A DNA stretch of 64,000 nucleotides from contig CABYJU010000004.1 of the NCBI GenBank assembly GCA_902519325.1, positions 1 through 64,000 on the forward strand, written 5' to 3'. A program made the position numbers and the translations under genes. Below the pieces are notes generated by a model, which was not told the origin of the DNA, searched no databases, and worked only from the letters and a program-made list of their open reading frames with translations. Every line of letters starts with the position of its first letter. Positions within the stretch are counted from its first letter, which is position 1. Shown here piece by piece: positions 37,567 through 50,944 of this stretch. This DNA comes from an uncultured Pelagibacteraceae bacterium (GTDB lineage: Bacteria; Pseudomonadota; Alphaproteobacteria; Pelagibacterales; Pelagibacteraceae).

Positions 37567-38964
37567 TTATGAATGTATCTGTCTTTTATCTACAGATAAT
37601 GCCGCTTCTTTTATAGCTTCTGAAAATGTTGGGTGTGCGTGGCATGTTCTTGCGATATCTTCTGAACTGGCCCCAAACTCCATTGCAACGGACATTTCTG
37701 CTATCATTTCTCCTGCATGTGGACCAATTATATGTACACCAAGTACTTTATCAGTTGATTGATCTGCCAAAATTTTTACAAAACCCTCTGGTTCATCAAT
37801 TGCTTTAGCTCTCGAATTTGCCATAAAAGGGAATTTACCAATTTTATAACCAATGTTTTCTTTTTTTAATTGCTCCTCAGTTTTACCAACATAAGCTACC
37901 TCTGGGGATGTATAAACAACTCCAGGAATAATATCATAATTCACATGACCTGATTGGCCTGCTATAAGTTCTGCAACGGCAATCCCCTCTTCTTCAGCTT
38001 TATGGGCTAACATAGGACCATCAATAACATCTCCTATTGCGTATATATTTTTAATATTAGTCTCAAAATTTTTATTTACTTTAACTCTTCCTTTTTCATC
38101 TAACTTTACACCAACATTATCTAAATTTAAGTTTTTAGTATAAGGTCTTCGTCCAACAGATATTAAAACAACATCAACATCATGTTTAACTTTTTGGCCA
38201 TCATTTTGTGAAGTCTCAACCGTTACACCATTAGAGTTTTTAGTTATTTTATCAACTTTAGTATTAAGGTTGAATTTTATACCTTGCTTCTTTAATATTT
38301 TCATAAATTCATTTGAAATATCTCGATCCATTCCAGGCGTGATGTGGTCTAAAAATTCAACGACTGTGACTTCAGTGCCAAGTCTTGACCAAACTGATCC
38401 CATTTCCAATCCTATATATCCTCCGCCAACAACAATCATTTTATTGGGGAGTTTGGGAATAGATAGGGCTCCAGTTGAAGAAAGAATTCTCTCTTCATCA
38501 AAATCTACTCCAGGCAATGAAACTGGCTCTGATCCTGTACTGATTATTGTTTTATCAGTTTGAATTATTTTAATGCCTTCAGAGCCTTCAATTTTTATTG
38601 AATTCTCGTCCACAAACGAACCTTTGCCTTTAAAATAAGTGACTTTGTTTTTTTTGAATAAAAATTCAACTCCTTTAGTCAAAACTGTTACAGCTTTGTC
38701 TTTATTTTTCATCATTTTATCTAAATTGAGTTTTATTTCTCCAGTCTCGATTCCAATTTTTTCAAAATTTTTAGCACTGTAAAATTTTTCAGATAAATTA
38801 AGTAAACTTTTTGATGGGATACATCCAATATTTAAACATGTCCCTCCTAGAGATCCTCTAGACTCTATGCATGCTGTTTTAAGTCCAAGTTGAGACAATC
38901 TAATTGCACAAACATAACCGCCAGGACCACCACCAATTACTGTAACATCAAATTTTTCTGACAT
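37567..38964 (-). CDS. lpdA: Dihydrolipoyl dehydrogenase (E3)
   Basis: E3 reoxidises lipoyl groups of 2-oxoacid dehydrogenases using FAD and NAD+. The 465-residue protein has the FAD motif GGGPGGYVCA near the N-terminus, the redox-active disulfide GGTCLNIGCIPSKSLL, the NAD motif VVGGGYIGLEMGS, and the catalytic HAHPTFSEA near the C-terminus. It follows sucB by one base, so it most likely serves 2-oxoglutarate dehydrogenase, and possibly pyruvate or glycine-cleavage complexes too. Confidence 0.98.
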   Translation of the reverse strand: MSEKFDVTVIGGGPGGYVCAIRLSQLGLKTACIESRGSLGGTCLNIGCIPSKSLLNLSEKFYSAKNFEKIGIETGEIKLNLDKMMKNKDKAVTVLTKGVEFLFKKNKVTYFKGKGSFVDENSIKIEGSEGIKIIQTDKTIISTGSEPVSLPGVDFDEERILSSTGALSIPKLPNKMIVVGGGYIGLEMGSVWSRLGTEVTVVEFLDHITPGMDRDISNEFMKILKKQGIKFNLNTKVDKITKNSNGVTVETSQNDGQKVKHDVDVVLISVGRRPYTKNLNLDNVGVKLDEKGRVKVNKNFETNIKNIYAIGDVIDGPMLAHKAEEEGIAVAELIAGQSGHVNYDIIPGVVYTSPEVAYVGKTEEQLKKENIGYKIGKFPFMANSRAKAIDEPEGFVKILADQSTDKVLGVHIIGPHAGEMIAEMSVAMEFGASSEDIARTCHAHPTFSEAIKEAALSVDKRQIHS

Positions 38965-38965
38965 A

Positions 38966-40240
38966 TTATAAATTTAAAAATAACCTTCTTGGATCTTCTA
39001 AGTTTTCTTTAACAGTTTTTAAAAAACTCACAGATTCTTTTCCATCAATTATTCTATGATCATAAGACAATGCTAAAAACATTACAGGTCTAGCTTTTAT
39101 CTCACCATCAACAACAACAGGTCTTTCAACAATATTATGCATTCCAAGAACTGCTGATTGTGGAGGGTTTAAAATAGGAGTAGATAACATTGATCCATAC
39201 ACACCTCCATTGCTAATTGTAAACGTTCCCCCTTGAAGATCCTCTATGGTAAGACTACCATTTTTTGCTTTGTCTGACAGATCTTTTATGTTTTTTTCAA
39301 TGTCAGCAAAAGACATTTCATCAGCATTTTTTAATACTGGAACAACTAATCCTTTTTCAGTTCCTACTGCAAAGCTCACATTATAATAATTTTTGTAAAC
39401 CATTTCATCATTTTCAACTTCAGCATTTATTGCAGGAAATAATTTTAATCCTACTATACAAGCTTTCACAAAAAAGGACATGAAGCCAAGTTTAATTCCA
39501 TAACTATTTTGGAAATCTTCCTGGTTATCTTTTCTCATCGAGATTATATTTGACATATCAACCTCATTAAACGTTGTGAGCATAGCTGCATTATTTTGAG
39601 CCTCTTTTAAACGTTTAGCAATCGTTTGTCTTAGTCTTGACATTTTAATTCGTTCTTCTTCACCGTATTGAATTTTTCTTTCGTTAGGTTGAGGGTTAGC
39701 TCCCATTAAACTTATTAAATCACCTTTTAAAATTCTACCATCTTTACCTGTCCCTTTTACTTCATCTAAATTAATTTTATTTTCAACAACCATTTTTCTT
39801 ACAGCAGGAGAAAGTGTTTTATTTTGTTTAATAGGCTTAGTTTCTTCAACTTCATCAGTTAATACCAATGGTTCATCGTCAAGCAATAAAGGTTCTTGAG
39901 TTATTTTTGTATCTTTTTTCTTTTCGATTTCTAAATTTATTACATTATTTTTTTCAACGTTTCCTTTAACCGGCTCAGCTTCCTTTTCTTCTTTAAGAGC
40001 ACCACCTTCTGAAATCATTCCTAATACAGTTCCAACTTCAACTGTATCACCATCTTTTGAGTTGATCTCTGATATAACACCACTCGCAGGTGCAGGAACT
40101 TCTAAGTTTACTTTGTCAGTTTCTAATTCTACTACAGCTTCATCAGCAACTACGTTATCACCCTTTTTCTTTAACCATTTCGTGACCGTAGCCTCTGTAA
40201 TACTTTCTCCCAAAACTGGAACTAATATTTTTTCACTCAT
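38966..40240 (-). CDS. sucB: 2-oxoglutarate dehydrogenase E2 (dihydrolipoyl succinyltransferase)
   Basis: This subunit transfers the succinyl group to CoA. The 424-residue protein has an N-terminal lipoyl domain (about 1-77) with the lipoylated lysine K43 in ETDKVNLE, a linker, a peripheral-subunit-binding domain (about 135-175, LSPAVRKMV), and the catalytic core with [11 protein letters not shown] near the C-terminus. Only one lipoyl domain is present, as usual for SucB. It abuts sucA with no gap. Confidence 0.97.
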   Translation of the reverse strand: MSEKILVPVLGESITEATVTKWLKKKGDNVVADEAVVELETDKVNLEVPAPASGVISEINSKDGDTVEVGTVLGMISEGGALKEEKEAEPVKGNVEKNNVINLEIEKKKDTKITQEPLLLDDEPLVLTDEVEETKPIKQNKTLSPAVRKMVVENKINLDEVKGTGKDGRILKGDLISLMGANPQPNERKIQYGEEERIKMSRLRQTIAKRLKEAQNNAAMLTTFNEVDMSNIISMRKDNQEDFQNSYGIKLGFMSFFVKACIVGLKLFPAINAEVENDEMVYKNYYNVSFAVGTEKGLVVPVLKNADEMSFADIEKNIKDLSDKAKNGSLTIEDLQGGTFTISNGGVYGSMLSTPILNPPQSAVLGMHNIVERPVVVDGEIKARPVMFLALSYDHRIIDGKESVSFLKTVKENLEDPRRLFLNL

Positions 40241-43138
40241 TTATTCAAATACTTTATTTATAATTTCTTGTTGTTCAGAATTATGTCTTCTTGCATAACC
40301 TGTAGCAGGTGAAGCATCTGGACTTCTTCCAATGTAAGAAATTGCATTGTTTTTAGCCTTAATAGTCTCTAATGTCCATTGTATATAATCTCTAACAGCA
40401 AACCAAGCACCCATATTTTTGGGCTCCTCTTGGCACCAATAAAATTTTGAATTTTTTGCAAATGGTTTTAGCTCTTTAACCAAACTTTTTGCAGGGAAAG
40501 GATATAGTTGTTCAATTCTATACAAAATCACATCATTGATTTTTAGTTTCTCTCTTGCCGCGAGAAGATCAAAATAAATTTTTCCAGAGCATAATATTAC
40601 TTTTCTAATTCTTTTATCTTCTTTTAACTTAATAAAACCTTTTTGCTTAGTATCTCTAGCATGATCCCATAGCACTCTATGAAAAGAATTTTTTTTACTA
40701 AAATCTTCTAAATTCGATACACAATATTTATTTCTTAAAAGTGACTTAGGTGTCATTATAATTAAAGGTTTTCTAAAATCACGGTGCATCTGTCTTCTTA
40801 AAGCATGAAAATAATTTGCAGGTGTAGTACAATTCATAATTTGTAAATTATCATTTGCACATAATTGTAAAAATCTCTCTAATCTTGCAGAGGAGTGCTC
40901 TGGACCTTGTCCTTCATAACCATGGGGTAATAACATAACCAGTCCTGATGCTCTTTTCCACTTTCTTTCACCAGATGATATAAATTGATCAATAATTACT
41001 TGTGCACCATTTGCAAAATCTCCAAATTGAGCTTCCCAAATTGTCAATGTATTCGGTTCTACTAAACTATAACCATATTCAAATCCTAAAACTGCGAGTT
41101 CAGATAAAAAACTATCTACAATTTCAAAATTTTTTTGGTTTCTAGATATATTGTTTAAAGGTATGTACCTTGAATTATCAATTTGATTTCTTAAAACTGA
41201 GTGTCTTTGACTAAAGGTACCTCTACCTGAATCCTGACCTACTAACCTTACTGGATAACCTTCAACTAATAATGAACCAAATGCTAAAGACTCAGCTGTT
41301 GCCCAATCAATTCTTGAGCCTTCATTAATAGTTTTTTTTCTATTTTCCATAATTTTTGTTATGGTTTTGTGAATATTTTTATCAGTTGGAAAAACATGTA
41401 TTCTGTTAGAAATATTATTTAAAATTTTCAAATCTGATCCAGTTACACCTCTTTTATCTTTACCTCTTTCGGGTTTATATCTCGACCAAGTTCCCTCAAA
41501 CCACCTAATTTTAGGTTTATAATCTTTCGCATTTTTAAATTGATCATCTAATAAATTTTTAAAATCAATAATTTGTTGATCTAAATCTTGTTTCGTAAAA
41601 AGTCCTTCATTTACGAGCTTTTCACCATAAATTTTAATTGTAGATGGATGAGATCTAATTTTTTTGTACATAAGTGGTTGGGTGAAAGATGGCTCATCTC
41701 CCTCATTATGTCCAAATCTTCTGTAACATATTAAATCAATTACAACATCTCTATTAAATTTTAATCTAAACTCAGTTGCTATTCTAGTTGCGTAAACAAC
41801 TGCCTCAGGATCATCTCCATTAACATGAATGATTGGTGCATCAACCATTTTACCTACGTCAGAAGGATAAGGGGAAGATCGCGCAAATCTAGGACTTGTT
41901 GTAAATCCAATTTGGTTGTTAACAATAATATGGATTGTCCCTCCAGTGTTATGACCAGGAAGTCCGGACATCGCAAAACACTCGGCTACTATTCCTTGCC
42001 CTGCAAATGCTGCATCGCCGTGAATTAATATTGGTATAACTTTATTTCTTTCTTTGTCTTTGTGAAAAAATTGTTTAGCTCTAGTTTGGCCAAGAACAAC
42101 AGGATTAACAGCCTCTAAATGTGAAGGATTATCTGTTAAACTAACGTGTACAGGATTTCCATCAAATTCTCTATCAGATGAGGCTCCTAAATGGTATTTG
42201 ACATCTCCAGCACCATCTTCTGAACCATCCATTTCACCAGCAAATTCATTAAAAATTCTTTTATAAGACTTTTGTAAAACGTTTGCTAAGACATTTAGTC
42301 TTCCTCTATGTGACATTCCTATTTTAACTTCTTTTATTTTGGATTGTCCTCCAATTTTTATAATTTGCTCAAGAGCAGGTATTAAACTTTCTCCACCATC
42401 TAAACCAAATCTTTTAGTACCAACATATTTTGTGTTTAAAAATTTTTCAAATCCCTCTGCTTGTATTAATTTATTTAAAATTGCTTGCTTTCCATTTTTT
42501 GTAAACTTGAGTGCATTCTCGTCTTTTTCAACTCTATCTCTAAACCACATTCTCTCAGTTGGATTTGAAATATGCATGTATTCATAACCTATGGGACCAC
42601 AATAAGTTTTTTTTAAAAACTTAAGTATTTCTCTAATATTTGCACTTTTTTTATTTATTATTCCGTTTAGAAAAATTTCTTTGTCATAATCTTCTTTTTT
42701 AAAACCATAGTACTCAGGATGTAATTCGTCTAAATATTCTGACTTCATCAATTCTAAAGGATCTAATTTTGATAATAGATGTCCCCTTAAGCGATAAGCT
42801 CTTATCAAGGCTACGGCACTTATTGAATTTTTATTTGAATTTGCAATTACTTGGAAATTAAACTTGCTAGAATTATCTTTGTTTTTTTCATTTTCTTTAG
42901 CTGTTTTCTCAACATCTTCTATATTAATTTTTTTTGAGAAAGGTTTCCACGACGGTCCATTTATCTCATCGACTAATATCCTCATATCCTCATCTACACC
43001 TGAGAAATATTCAATCCAACTTTCTGATAGAGATGGATCTTTATTTATAAATTTTACATACATTTCCTCAATAAATGCACTATTCGCTTTATTTAGAAAT
43101 GATGTTTTTTTATATTCCAGATTTTTAGGAGAGCTCAT
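40241..43138 (-). CDS. sucA: 2-oxoglutarate dehydrogenase E1
   Basis: This thiamine-diphosphate enzyme decarboxylates 2-oxoglutarate in the TCA cycle. The 965-residue protein has the N-terminal segment NSAFIEEMYVKFINKDPSL, the GMSHRGRLNVLANVL motif, the ThDP/Mg motif region HGDAAFAGQGIVAE through NNQIGFTT, and the C-terminal transketolase-like domain with GQDSGRGTFSQRH and LPHGYEGQGPEHSSAR. The length matches OdhA/SucA. It is 30 bases downstream of sucD. Confidence 0.98.
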   Translation of the reverse strand: MSSPKNLEYKKTSFLNKANSAFIEEMYVKFINKDPSLSESWIEYFSGVDEDMRILVDEINGPSWKPFSKKINIEDVEKTAKENEKNKDNSSKFNFQVIANSNKNSISAVALIRAYRLRGHLLSKLDPLELMKSEYLDELHPEYYGFKKEDYDKEIFLNGIINKKSANIREILKFLKKTYCGPIGYEYMHISNPTERMWFRDRVEKDENALKFTKNGKQAILNKLIQAEGFEKFLNTKYVGTKRFGLDGGESLIPALEQIIKIGGQSKIKEVKIGMSHRGRLNVLANVLQKSYKRIFNEFAGEMDGSEDGAGDVKYHLGASSDREFDGNPVHVSLTDNPSHLEAVNPVVLGQTRAKQFFHKDKERNKVIPILIHGDAAFAGQGIVAECFAMSGLPGHNTGGTIHIIVNNQIGFTTSPRFARSSPYPSDVGKMVDAPIIHVNGDDPEAVVYATRIATEFRLKFNRDVVIDLICYRRFGHNEGDEPSFTQPLMYKKIRSHPSTIKIYGEKLVNEGLFTKQDLDQQIIDFKNLLDDQFKNAKDYKPKIRWFEGTWSRYKPERGKDKRGVTGSDLKILNNISNRIHVFPTDKNIHKTITKIMENRKKTINEGSRIDWATAESLAFGSLLVEGYPVRLVGQDSGRGTFSQRHSVLRNQIDNSRYIPLNNISRNQKNFEIVDSFLSELAVLGFEYGYSLVEPNTLTIWEAQFGDFANGAQVIIDQFISSGERKWKRASGLVMLLPHGYEGQGPEHSSARLERFLQLCANDNLQIMNCTTPANYFHALRRQMHRDFRKPLIIMTPKSLLRNKYCVSNLEDFSKKNSFHRVLWDHARDTKQKGFIKLKEDKRIRKVILCSGKIYFDLLAAREKLKINDVILYRIEQLYPFPAKSLVKELKPFAKNSKFYWCQEEPKNMGAWFAVRDYIQWTLETIKAKNNAISYIGRSPDASPATGYARRHNSEQQEIINKVFE

Positions 43139-43168
43139 TTTATTTTAATATAATACTAAATTTTGTTT

Positions 43169-44044
43169 TCAATTGGACAATTTATTTAACAATGTTTTTC
43201 CAATTTCTGAAGGGGATGTGGCAACTTCTATACCACAATCTTCCATTCTTTTGATCTTATCTTTGGCCCCGCCTTTGCCACCTGATATTATGGCGCCTGC
43301 ATGTCCCATTCTTCTACCTGGTGGTGCTGTAACACCTGCAATAAAACCAACCATGGGTTTTTTTATTTCATGATTTTTTACAAATTCAGCTGCTTCTTCT
43401 TCAGCTGATCCTCCTATTTCACCAATCATTAAAATTGATTTAGTTTCCTCATCCTTTAAAAATAAATCTAAACAATCAATGAAGTTCGTACCATTTATTG
43501 GATCTCCACCTATACCTATACATGTTGATTGCCCCAAATCATTCTCTGTAGTTTGTGCGACAGCCTCATAGGTCAAAGTTCCAGATCTTGATACAATACC
43601 AACAGAACCCTTCTTATGTATATTTCCTGGCATTATTCCGATCTTGCACTCATCAGGCGTAATTATCCCTGGACAATTGGGACCGATTAATCTTGATTTT
43701 GAATTAAGTAACTTTTTTTTGACCTTAATCATATCAAGAACTGGTATACCCTCAGTGATACAAACGATTAATTCTAAGTTAGCTTCAATGGCTTCTATGA
43801 TTGCTGCGGATGCAAATTTCGCAGGAACATAAATCATAGTTGCGTTGGCACCAGTTTTATCGACTGCTTCCTTTACTGTATTAAATACTGGTCTATCTAG
43901 ATGAGTTTGACCACCTTTTTTTGGTGTAACTCCTCCGACTAAATTTGTTCCATATTTAATTGCTTGCTCTGAATGAAAAGTTCCGTGACTACCCGTAAAA
44001 CCTTGGCATATTAACTTTGTGTTTTTATTAACTAAAACTGACAT
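43169..44044 (-). CDS. sucD: Succinyl-CoA synthetase alpha subunit
   Basis: SucD carries the phosphohistidine of succinyl-CoA synthetase, the substrate-level phosphorylation step of the TCA cycle. The 291-residue protein has the CoA-binding [33 protein letters not shown], and the active-site histidine in [14 protein letters not shown]. Its ATG immediately follows the sucC stop. Confidence 0.98.
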   Translation of the reverse strand: MSVLVNKNTKLICQGFTGSHGTFHSEQAIKYGTNLVGGVTPKKGGQTHLDRPVFNTVKEAVDKTGANATMIYVPAKFASAAIIEAIEANLELIVCITEGIPVLDMIKVKKKLLNSKSRLIGPNCPGIITPDECKIGIMPGNIHKKGSVGIVSRSGTLTYEAVAQTTENDLGQSTCIGIGGDPINGTNFIDCLDLFLKDEETKSILMIGEIGGSAEEEAAEFVKNHEIKKPMVGFIAGVTAPPGRRMGHAGAIISGGKGGAKDKIKRMEDCGIEVATSPSEIGKTLLNKLSN

Positions 44045-45205
44045 TTATTTAATAGCCTCTACAATTTTTTTAGCAGCATCTGATAAATCAGAAGCAGAAA
44101 TTAACTCAAGACCTGAATTATCAAGTATTTTTTTTCCCTCTTCAAAATTTGTTCCAGCCAATCTTACAACTAAAGGAACATTCATTTTTATTTCTTTTGC
44201 TGCATCCACAACACCTTGGGCAAGAACATCACATCTCATTATTCCCCCAAAAATATTAATCAATATTCCTTTAACATTTTTATCTGATAAAATTATTTTA
44301 AAAGCAGCTGCCACTTTTTCTTTAGAAGCCCCACCACCAACATCTAAAAAATTTGCTGGTTCCTTTCCATATAATTTAATTATGTCCATGGTTGCCATTG
44401 CAAGCCCAGCTCCATTAACCATGCATCCAATTGTTCCATCAAGTTTAATATATGCTAAATCATGCTTACTAGCTTCTATCTCTGTTTCTTCTTCTTCATT
44501 GAGGTCTCTCAACTCAATTAGCTCTGGATGTCTGAATAAAGCATTTCCATCAAAATTCATTTTTGCATCTAAACAAATCAGCTCTTTTTCTTTTGTTAAA
44601 ATTAAAGGATTAATTTCAATTAAATTAGCATCTGTTTCTATAAATAATTTGTATATGGACTTGATTAGACTAATTCCTTGTTCTTTTGTTTCTTCATCTA
44701 GATTAAAAATACTTATTATTTTATTACAATTTTCATCAGATATTTCGTTATCTAAATCTACTTTTGTTGTTAAAATTTTCTCAGGAGATTTGATTGCGAC
44801 TTCTTCTATATCCATACCCCCTTGATCACTTGAGATAAAAGCTATCTTTGAGCTTGTACGATCTACAACGCAAGACAAATAAAATTCTTTTTCAATATTA
44901 GATGAAACTTCGACATATAATCTTTTTACAATTCTTCCACTAGGTCCTGTCTGATGAGTGATTAATTTTTTTCCAAGCAAGGATTTTGCCTCTGTTTCAA
45001 GACTTTTTAAATCATTTACTATTTTAACTCCACCAGCTTTACCTCTGCCTCCAGCATGAATTTGTGCTTTCAACACATATTTATCAGTTTTAAGATTTTT
45101 AGCTTTTTCCAATAATTCATATACATCTAGAGCATAAACTCCATCCGGAACTTTAGCTCCATATTTTCTAAGTATATTCTTTGCTTGGTGTTCGTGAATA
45201 TTCAT
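44045..45205 (-). CDS. sucC: Succinyl-CoA synthetase beta subunit
   Basis: SucC is the ATP-grasp nucleotide-binding subunit. The 386-residue protein starts [16 protein letters not shown] and has [27 protein letters not shown] and [17 protein letters not shown]. The gene starts four bases after mdh ends, in the conserved mdh-sucC-sucD-sucA-sucB-lpd order. A long open frame on the opposite strand is a compositional shadow. Confidence 0.98.
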   Translation of the reverse strand: MNIHEHQAKNILRKYGAKVPDGVYALDVYELLEKAKNLKTDKYVLKAQIHAGGRGKAGGVKIVNDLKSLETEAKSLLGKKLITHQTGPSGRIVKRLYVEVSSNIEKEFYLSCVVDRTSSKIAFISSDQGGMDIEEVAIKSPEKILTTKVDLDNEISDENCNKIISIFNLDEETKEQGISLIKSIYKLFIETDANLIEINPLILTKEKELICLDAKMNFDGNALFRHPELIELRDLNEEEETEIEASKHDLAYIKLDGTIGCMVNGAGLAMATMDIIKLYGKEPANFLDVGGGASKEKVAAAFKIILSDKNVKGILINIFGGIMRCDVLAQGVVDAAKEIKMNVPLVVRLAGTNFEEGKKILDNSGLELISASDLSDAAKKIVEAIK

Positions 45206-45208
45206 TAA

Positions 45209-47669
<2,461 letters not shown>

Positions 47670-47689
47670 GGATGTATTTAAATAAGTAA

Positions 47690-48463
47690 TTATGTGGTTG
47701 CAAGCATTTTCTTTATCTCAGCAATAGCTTTTGCTGGATTTAATCCTTTTGGACATGCGTTAGTGCAGTTCAAAATCGTATGGCATCTATAAAGCTTAAG
47801 TTCATCTGCAACCTTTTGAAGTCTTTCCTTTCTATCTTCGTCTCTGCTATCCATTATCCATCTATAAGCTTGTAACAAAACTGCAGGACCTAAATACTTA
47901 TCACCATTCCACCAATAACTAGGACATGAAGTAGAACAACAAGCACACATTATGCATTCATAAGCTCCATCAAGTTTAGCTCTATCTTCTGGAGATTGAT
48001 GAATTTCTGTTGTTTCACTTTTTGAATTATTTTTTAACCAAGGTTCAATGGATTGGTATTGTTTATATAATCCACTTAAGTCTCCTATTAAATCTTTTTT
48101 TACTTTTAAGTGAGGCAAAGGATATATATCTATATCTCCCTTAATTTCTGCATGTGGCTTAGTACATGCAAGACCATTTTTTCCACCCATATTCATTGCA
48201 CATGAACCACAAACTCCATGCGCACAAGATCTTCTATATGCAAGTGTTGGATCAATTTCGTTTTTAATTTTATTTAGTATATCTAAAACTTTAGATGGAC
48301 AATTGTCCATATCTACTTCATATGTGTCTATCCTTGGGTTCTCTCCAGTGGTTGGATCCCATCTATAAACATTTACTTTTCTAATATTCTTTGAACCAGT
48401 TTTGTCTTTAAAATATTTACCTTTATTAACTTTTGAGTTTTGTGGTAAATTTAATTGAACCAT
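47690..48463 (-). CDS. sdhB: Succinate dehydrogenase iron-sulfur subunit
   Basis: SdhB carries electrons from FAD to the quinone site. The 257-residue protein has the [2Fe-2S] cysteines in [19 protein letters not shown], and the [4Fe-4S]/[3Fe-4S] sets in [16 protein letters not shown] and [17 protein letters not shown]. All cluster ligands are present. Its ATG shares a base with the sdhA stop. Confidence 0.98.
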   Translation of the reverse strand: MVQLNLPQNSKVNKGKYFKDKTGSKNIRKVNVYRWDPTTGENPRIDTYEVDMDNCPSKVLDILNKIKNEIDPTLAYRRSCAHGVCGSCAMNMGGKNGLACTKPHAEIKGDIDIYPLPHLKVKKDLIGDLSGLYKQYQSIEPWLKNNSKSETTEIHQSPEDRAKLDGAYECIMCACCSTSCPSYWWNGDKYLGPAVLLQAYRWIMDSRDEDRKERLQKVADELKLYRCHTILNCTNACPKGLNPAKAIAEIKKMLATT

Positions 48464-50238
48464 TAATACACTCTTTCTTGTGGAGGAAAATATTGGACTT
48501 CATTTGTTAATGTTGAAGTATGTACATCTCTGTATTCAATTTTAGTATTTTTTCCATCACACCAAGATAATGTATGTTTCATAAATTTTTCATCATTTCT
48601 TTTCGGATAATCTTCACGAGCATGAGCTCCTCTGCTTTCTTTTCTGTGATATGCAGAATCTACTGTTGTTATCGCTTGTCTAATTAAATTATCAAATTCT
48701 AAAGTCTCAACTAAATCAGTATTGAATACCAACGATTTATCTTTAACAGAAATCGATTCCATGCCGTCATAGGTTTTTCTGATCTCATCTACGCCCTCTT
48801 TAAGATTCTTTTCAGTTCTAAATACAGCGCATTTAGACTGCATTGTTTTTTGCATCGCCAGTCTAAGTTCAGCAGTTCCATTATCTCCCTCTGCATACCT
48901 CAGTTTATCAAATCTATTTAGACATTTTTCAGTTTCGCTTTCACTAACTTCTTCGTGAGGCGTACCAGGTTTTACTAATTCCGCTGCTCTCTTTGCTGCA
49001 GCTCTTCCAAAAACAACCAAATCAATAAGTGAATTTGAACCTAATCTATTTGCTCCATGCACAGATACGCATGCGGCCTCACCAATCGCCATCAAGCCTG
49101 GGACTGTTTTTTGAGATCCGTTTACTGTTAAAACTTCAGCTTTATAATTTGTTGGTATACCACCCATATTATAATGAACTGTTGGGACAACTGGTATTGG
49201 TTCTTTGGTTACATCTACATTTGCAAATAATCTTGCTGCCTCAGTAATGCCTGGCAATCTATCTTCAATAACTTTTTTATCTAAATGACTTAAATATAAA
49301 TGAACATGGTCTTGATCTTTACCAACACCTCTTCCCTCATTAATTTCAATAGACATTGATCTGCTAACTACATCCCTTGATGCAAGATCTTTAGCGTTGG
49401 GAGCATATCTCTCCATAAATCTTTCACCTTTAGAGTTTACCAAATATCCACCTTCACCTCTTACACCTTCAGAAATAAGTGTTCCGTGTCCATATATTCC
49501 TGTTGGGTGAAATTGTACAAACTCCATATCCTGAAGAGGTAATCCAGCTCTTAACACCATTGCATTACCATCACCAGTACAAGTATGTGCAGATGTTGCT
49601 GAGTAATACACCTTCCCATATCCCCCTGTGGCTATAATTGTTATGTGAGATCTAAAACGATGAATTGTTCCATCATTTAAATTCCAAGCAATTAAACCTT
49701 TGCATTGTCCATCTTTCATAATTAAGTCTAATGCAAAATATTCAATAAAAAATTCTGTATTATGTTTAAGTGCTTGACCATACAATGTATGGAGAATTGC
49801 ATGACCAGTTCTGTCTGCTGCAGCACAAGTTCTTTGTACAATTCCATTTCCATAATTTTTTGTCATTCCTCCAAATGGTCTTTGATAAATTTTTCCATCT
49901 TCTGTTCTACTAAAAGGAACACCATACTTTTCTAATTCTAGTACTGCTTTTGGAGCTTCCTTACACAAATATTCAATACTATCTTGATCGCCTAACCAGT
50001 CTGCTCCTTTTACAGTATCGTACATATGCCAACGCCAATCGTCTTCTCCCATGTTTCCAAGGGCTGCTGAAATTCCACCTTGGGCAGCTGATGTATGACT
50101 TCTGGTTGGAAAGACTTTAGAAATGCATGCGGTTTTTAATCCAGCTTCACTTAAGCCAACCGCAGCTCTTAGGCCAGAACCTCCAGCACCAAGGACAACG
50201 ACATCGTATTCATGATCTATAATATTATAAGATTTCAT
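48463..50238 (-). CDS. sdhA: Succinate dehydrogenase flavoprotein subunit
   Basis: SdhA oxidises succinate to fumarate. The 591-residue protein has the FAD motif [12 protein letters not shown], the covalent FAD histidine H48 in [10 protein letters not shown], the active-site [21 protein letters not shown], and the [17 protein letters not shown] region near the C-terminus. The start overlaps sdhD by four bases. Confidence 0.99.
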   Translation of the reverse strand: MKSYNIIDHEYDVVVLGAGGSGLRAAVGLSEAGLKTACISKVFPTRSHTSAAQGGISAALGNMGEDDWRWHMYDTVKGADWLGDQDSIEYLCKEAPKAVLELEKYGVPFSRTEDGKIYQRPFGGMTKNYGNGIVQRTCAAADRTGHAILHTLYGQALKHNTEFFIEYFALDLIMKDGQCKGLIAWNLNDGTIHRFRSHITIIATGGYGKVYYSATSAHTCTGDGNAMVLRAGLPLQDMEFVQFHPTGIYGHGTLISEGVRGEGGYLVNSKGERFMERYAPNAKDLASRDVVSRSMSIEINEGRGVGKDQDHVHLYLSHLDKKVIEDRLPGITEAARLFANVDVTKEPIPVVPTVHYNMGGIPTNYKAEVLTVNGSQKTVPGLMAIGEAACVSVHGANRLGSNSLIDLVVFGRAAAKRAAELVKPGTPHEEVSESETEKCLNRFDKLRYAEGDNGTAELRLAMQKTMQSKCAVFRTEKNLKEGVDEIRKTYDGMESISVKDKSLVFNTDLVETLEFDNLIRQAITTVDSAYHRKESRGAHAREDYPKRNDEKFMKHTLSWCDGKNTKIEYRDVHTSTLTNEVQYFPPQERVY

Positions 50239-50564
50239 ATAGTTAGTTTAAATACCGCAAATATTGTAATTAAAGGAATTGTTATAGCAAAAAAATTTAA
50301 AGCTTTGTTTGCGGCATTTTTGATTTTTTCGTCTTTAATATAGTCTTCAAAAACCTCACTTATGCTTAATGCTGAGAAAAAGTACGCAAAAATAAGAAAT
50401 AGACTAAATATAAACTTTGAAGGTTGAGAAGTTAGAAAAGTTAATATCTCTAAGTAACTTTTATCATAAATACTAACCAAATTTAAAGCAAACCATAACA
50501 TCAAAGGTACTAATATGAGAGAACTCACTTTTAGAAATACCCATTTTTTTGTTACTGCTCTCAT
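50235..50564 (-). CDS. sdhD: Succinate dehydrogenase membrane anchor subunit SdhD, lacking the heme histidine
   Basis: This 109-residue protein has three hydrophobic helices (about 10-32, 51-70 and 85-108), as expected for SdhD. The quinone-site pair is kept in VFEDYIK (D74, Y75). The heme b axial histidine of E. coli SdhD lies 11 residues before that aspartate; the matching residue here is F63, and the protein contains no histidine at all. Position between sdhC and sdhA supports the call. Functional SDH without heme is plausible but not shown. Confidence 0.85.
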   Translation of the reverse strand: MRAVTKKWVFLKVSSLILVPLMLWFALNLVSIYDKSYLEILTFLTSQPSKFIFSLFLIFAYFFSALSISEVFEDYIKDEKIKNAANKALNFFAITIPLITIFAVFKLTI

Positions 50565-50944
50565 TACAATAAATTTCGTCCTATTAAATAAATTGAAATG
50601 GTTAAAACAAAAGATCCAAAGATTACAACTAAGCCAGTGATTTTTGTAGTTTTTAATTCAAATCCATAACCAAAATCCATGATTAAATGTCTTATCTCAC
50701 TTAAGATTTGGAAACTAAAAGACCATGTAATACCCAATATGAAAAATTTTCCAATAATAGATTGGAGGAATAATTTTATATATTCATGACTTCCTTCACT
50801 AAATGAAAAAAATATAAAAAAAATACAAATTAAAGTTATTGCTAATATATTTATTATTCCTGTAATTCTATGAGATATTGAAACTAAAGATGAAACATGC
50901 CATCTATAAATTTGAATATGAGGAGATAAAGGATTATTTTCCAT
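50564..50944 (-). CDS. sdhC: Succinate dehydrogenase cytochrome b556 subunit SdhC, heme ligand replaced
   Basis: This 126-residue membrane subunit has three helices and the quinone-site motif SISHRITGI (S24, H25 and R26). The conserved EIRHLIMDFGYG helix end (R85, H86) is present. In family members the heme-ligating histidine lies in the pattern YH-x5-IRH; here the matching residues are FQ, so glutamine Q79 stands where the histidine should be. With sdhD also lacking its ligand, the usual bis-histidine heme site seems lost. It overlaps asd by 11 bases. Confidence 0.9.
   Translation of the reverse strand: MENNPLSPHIQIYRWHVSSLVSISHRITGIINILAITLICIFFIFFSFSEGSHEYIKLFLQSIIGKFFILGITWSFSFQILSEIRHLIMDFGYGFELKTTKITGLVVIFGSFVLTISIYLIGRNLL

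Noticed and set aside
44019-44825. Long open frame on the plus strand opposite sucC (268 codons)
   Set aside because: It is fully antisense to a certain gene, resembles no family and follows the codon bias of the opposite strand; similar shadows lie opposite mmsA and polA.
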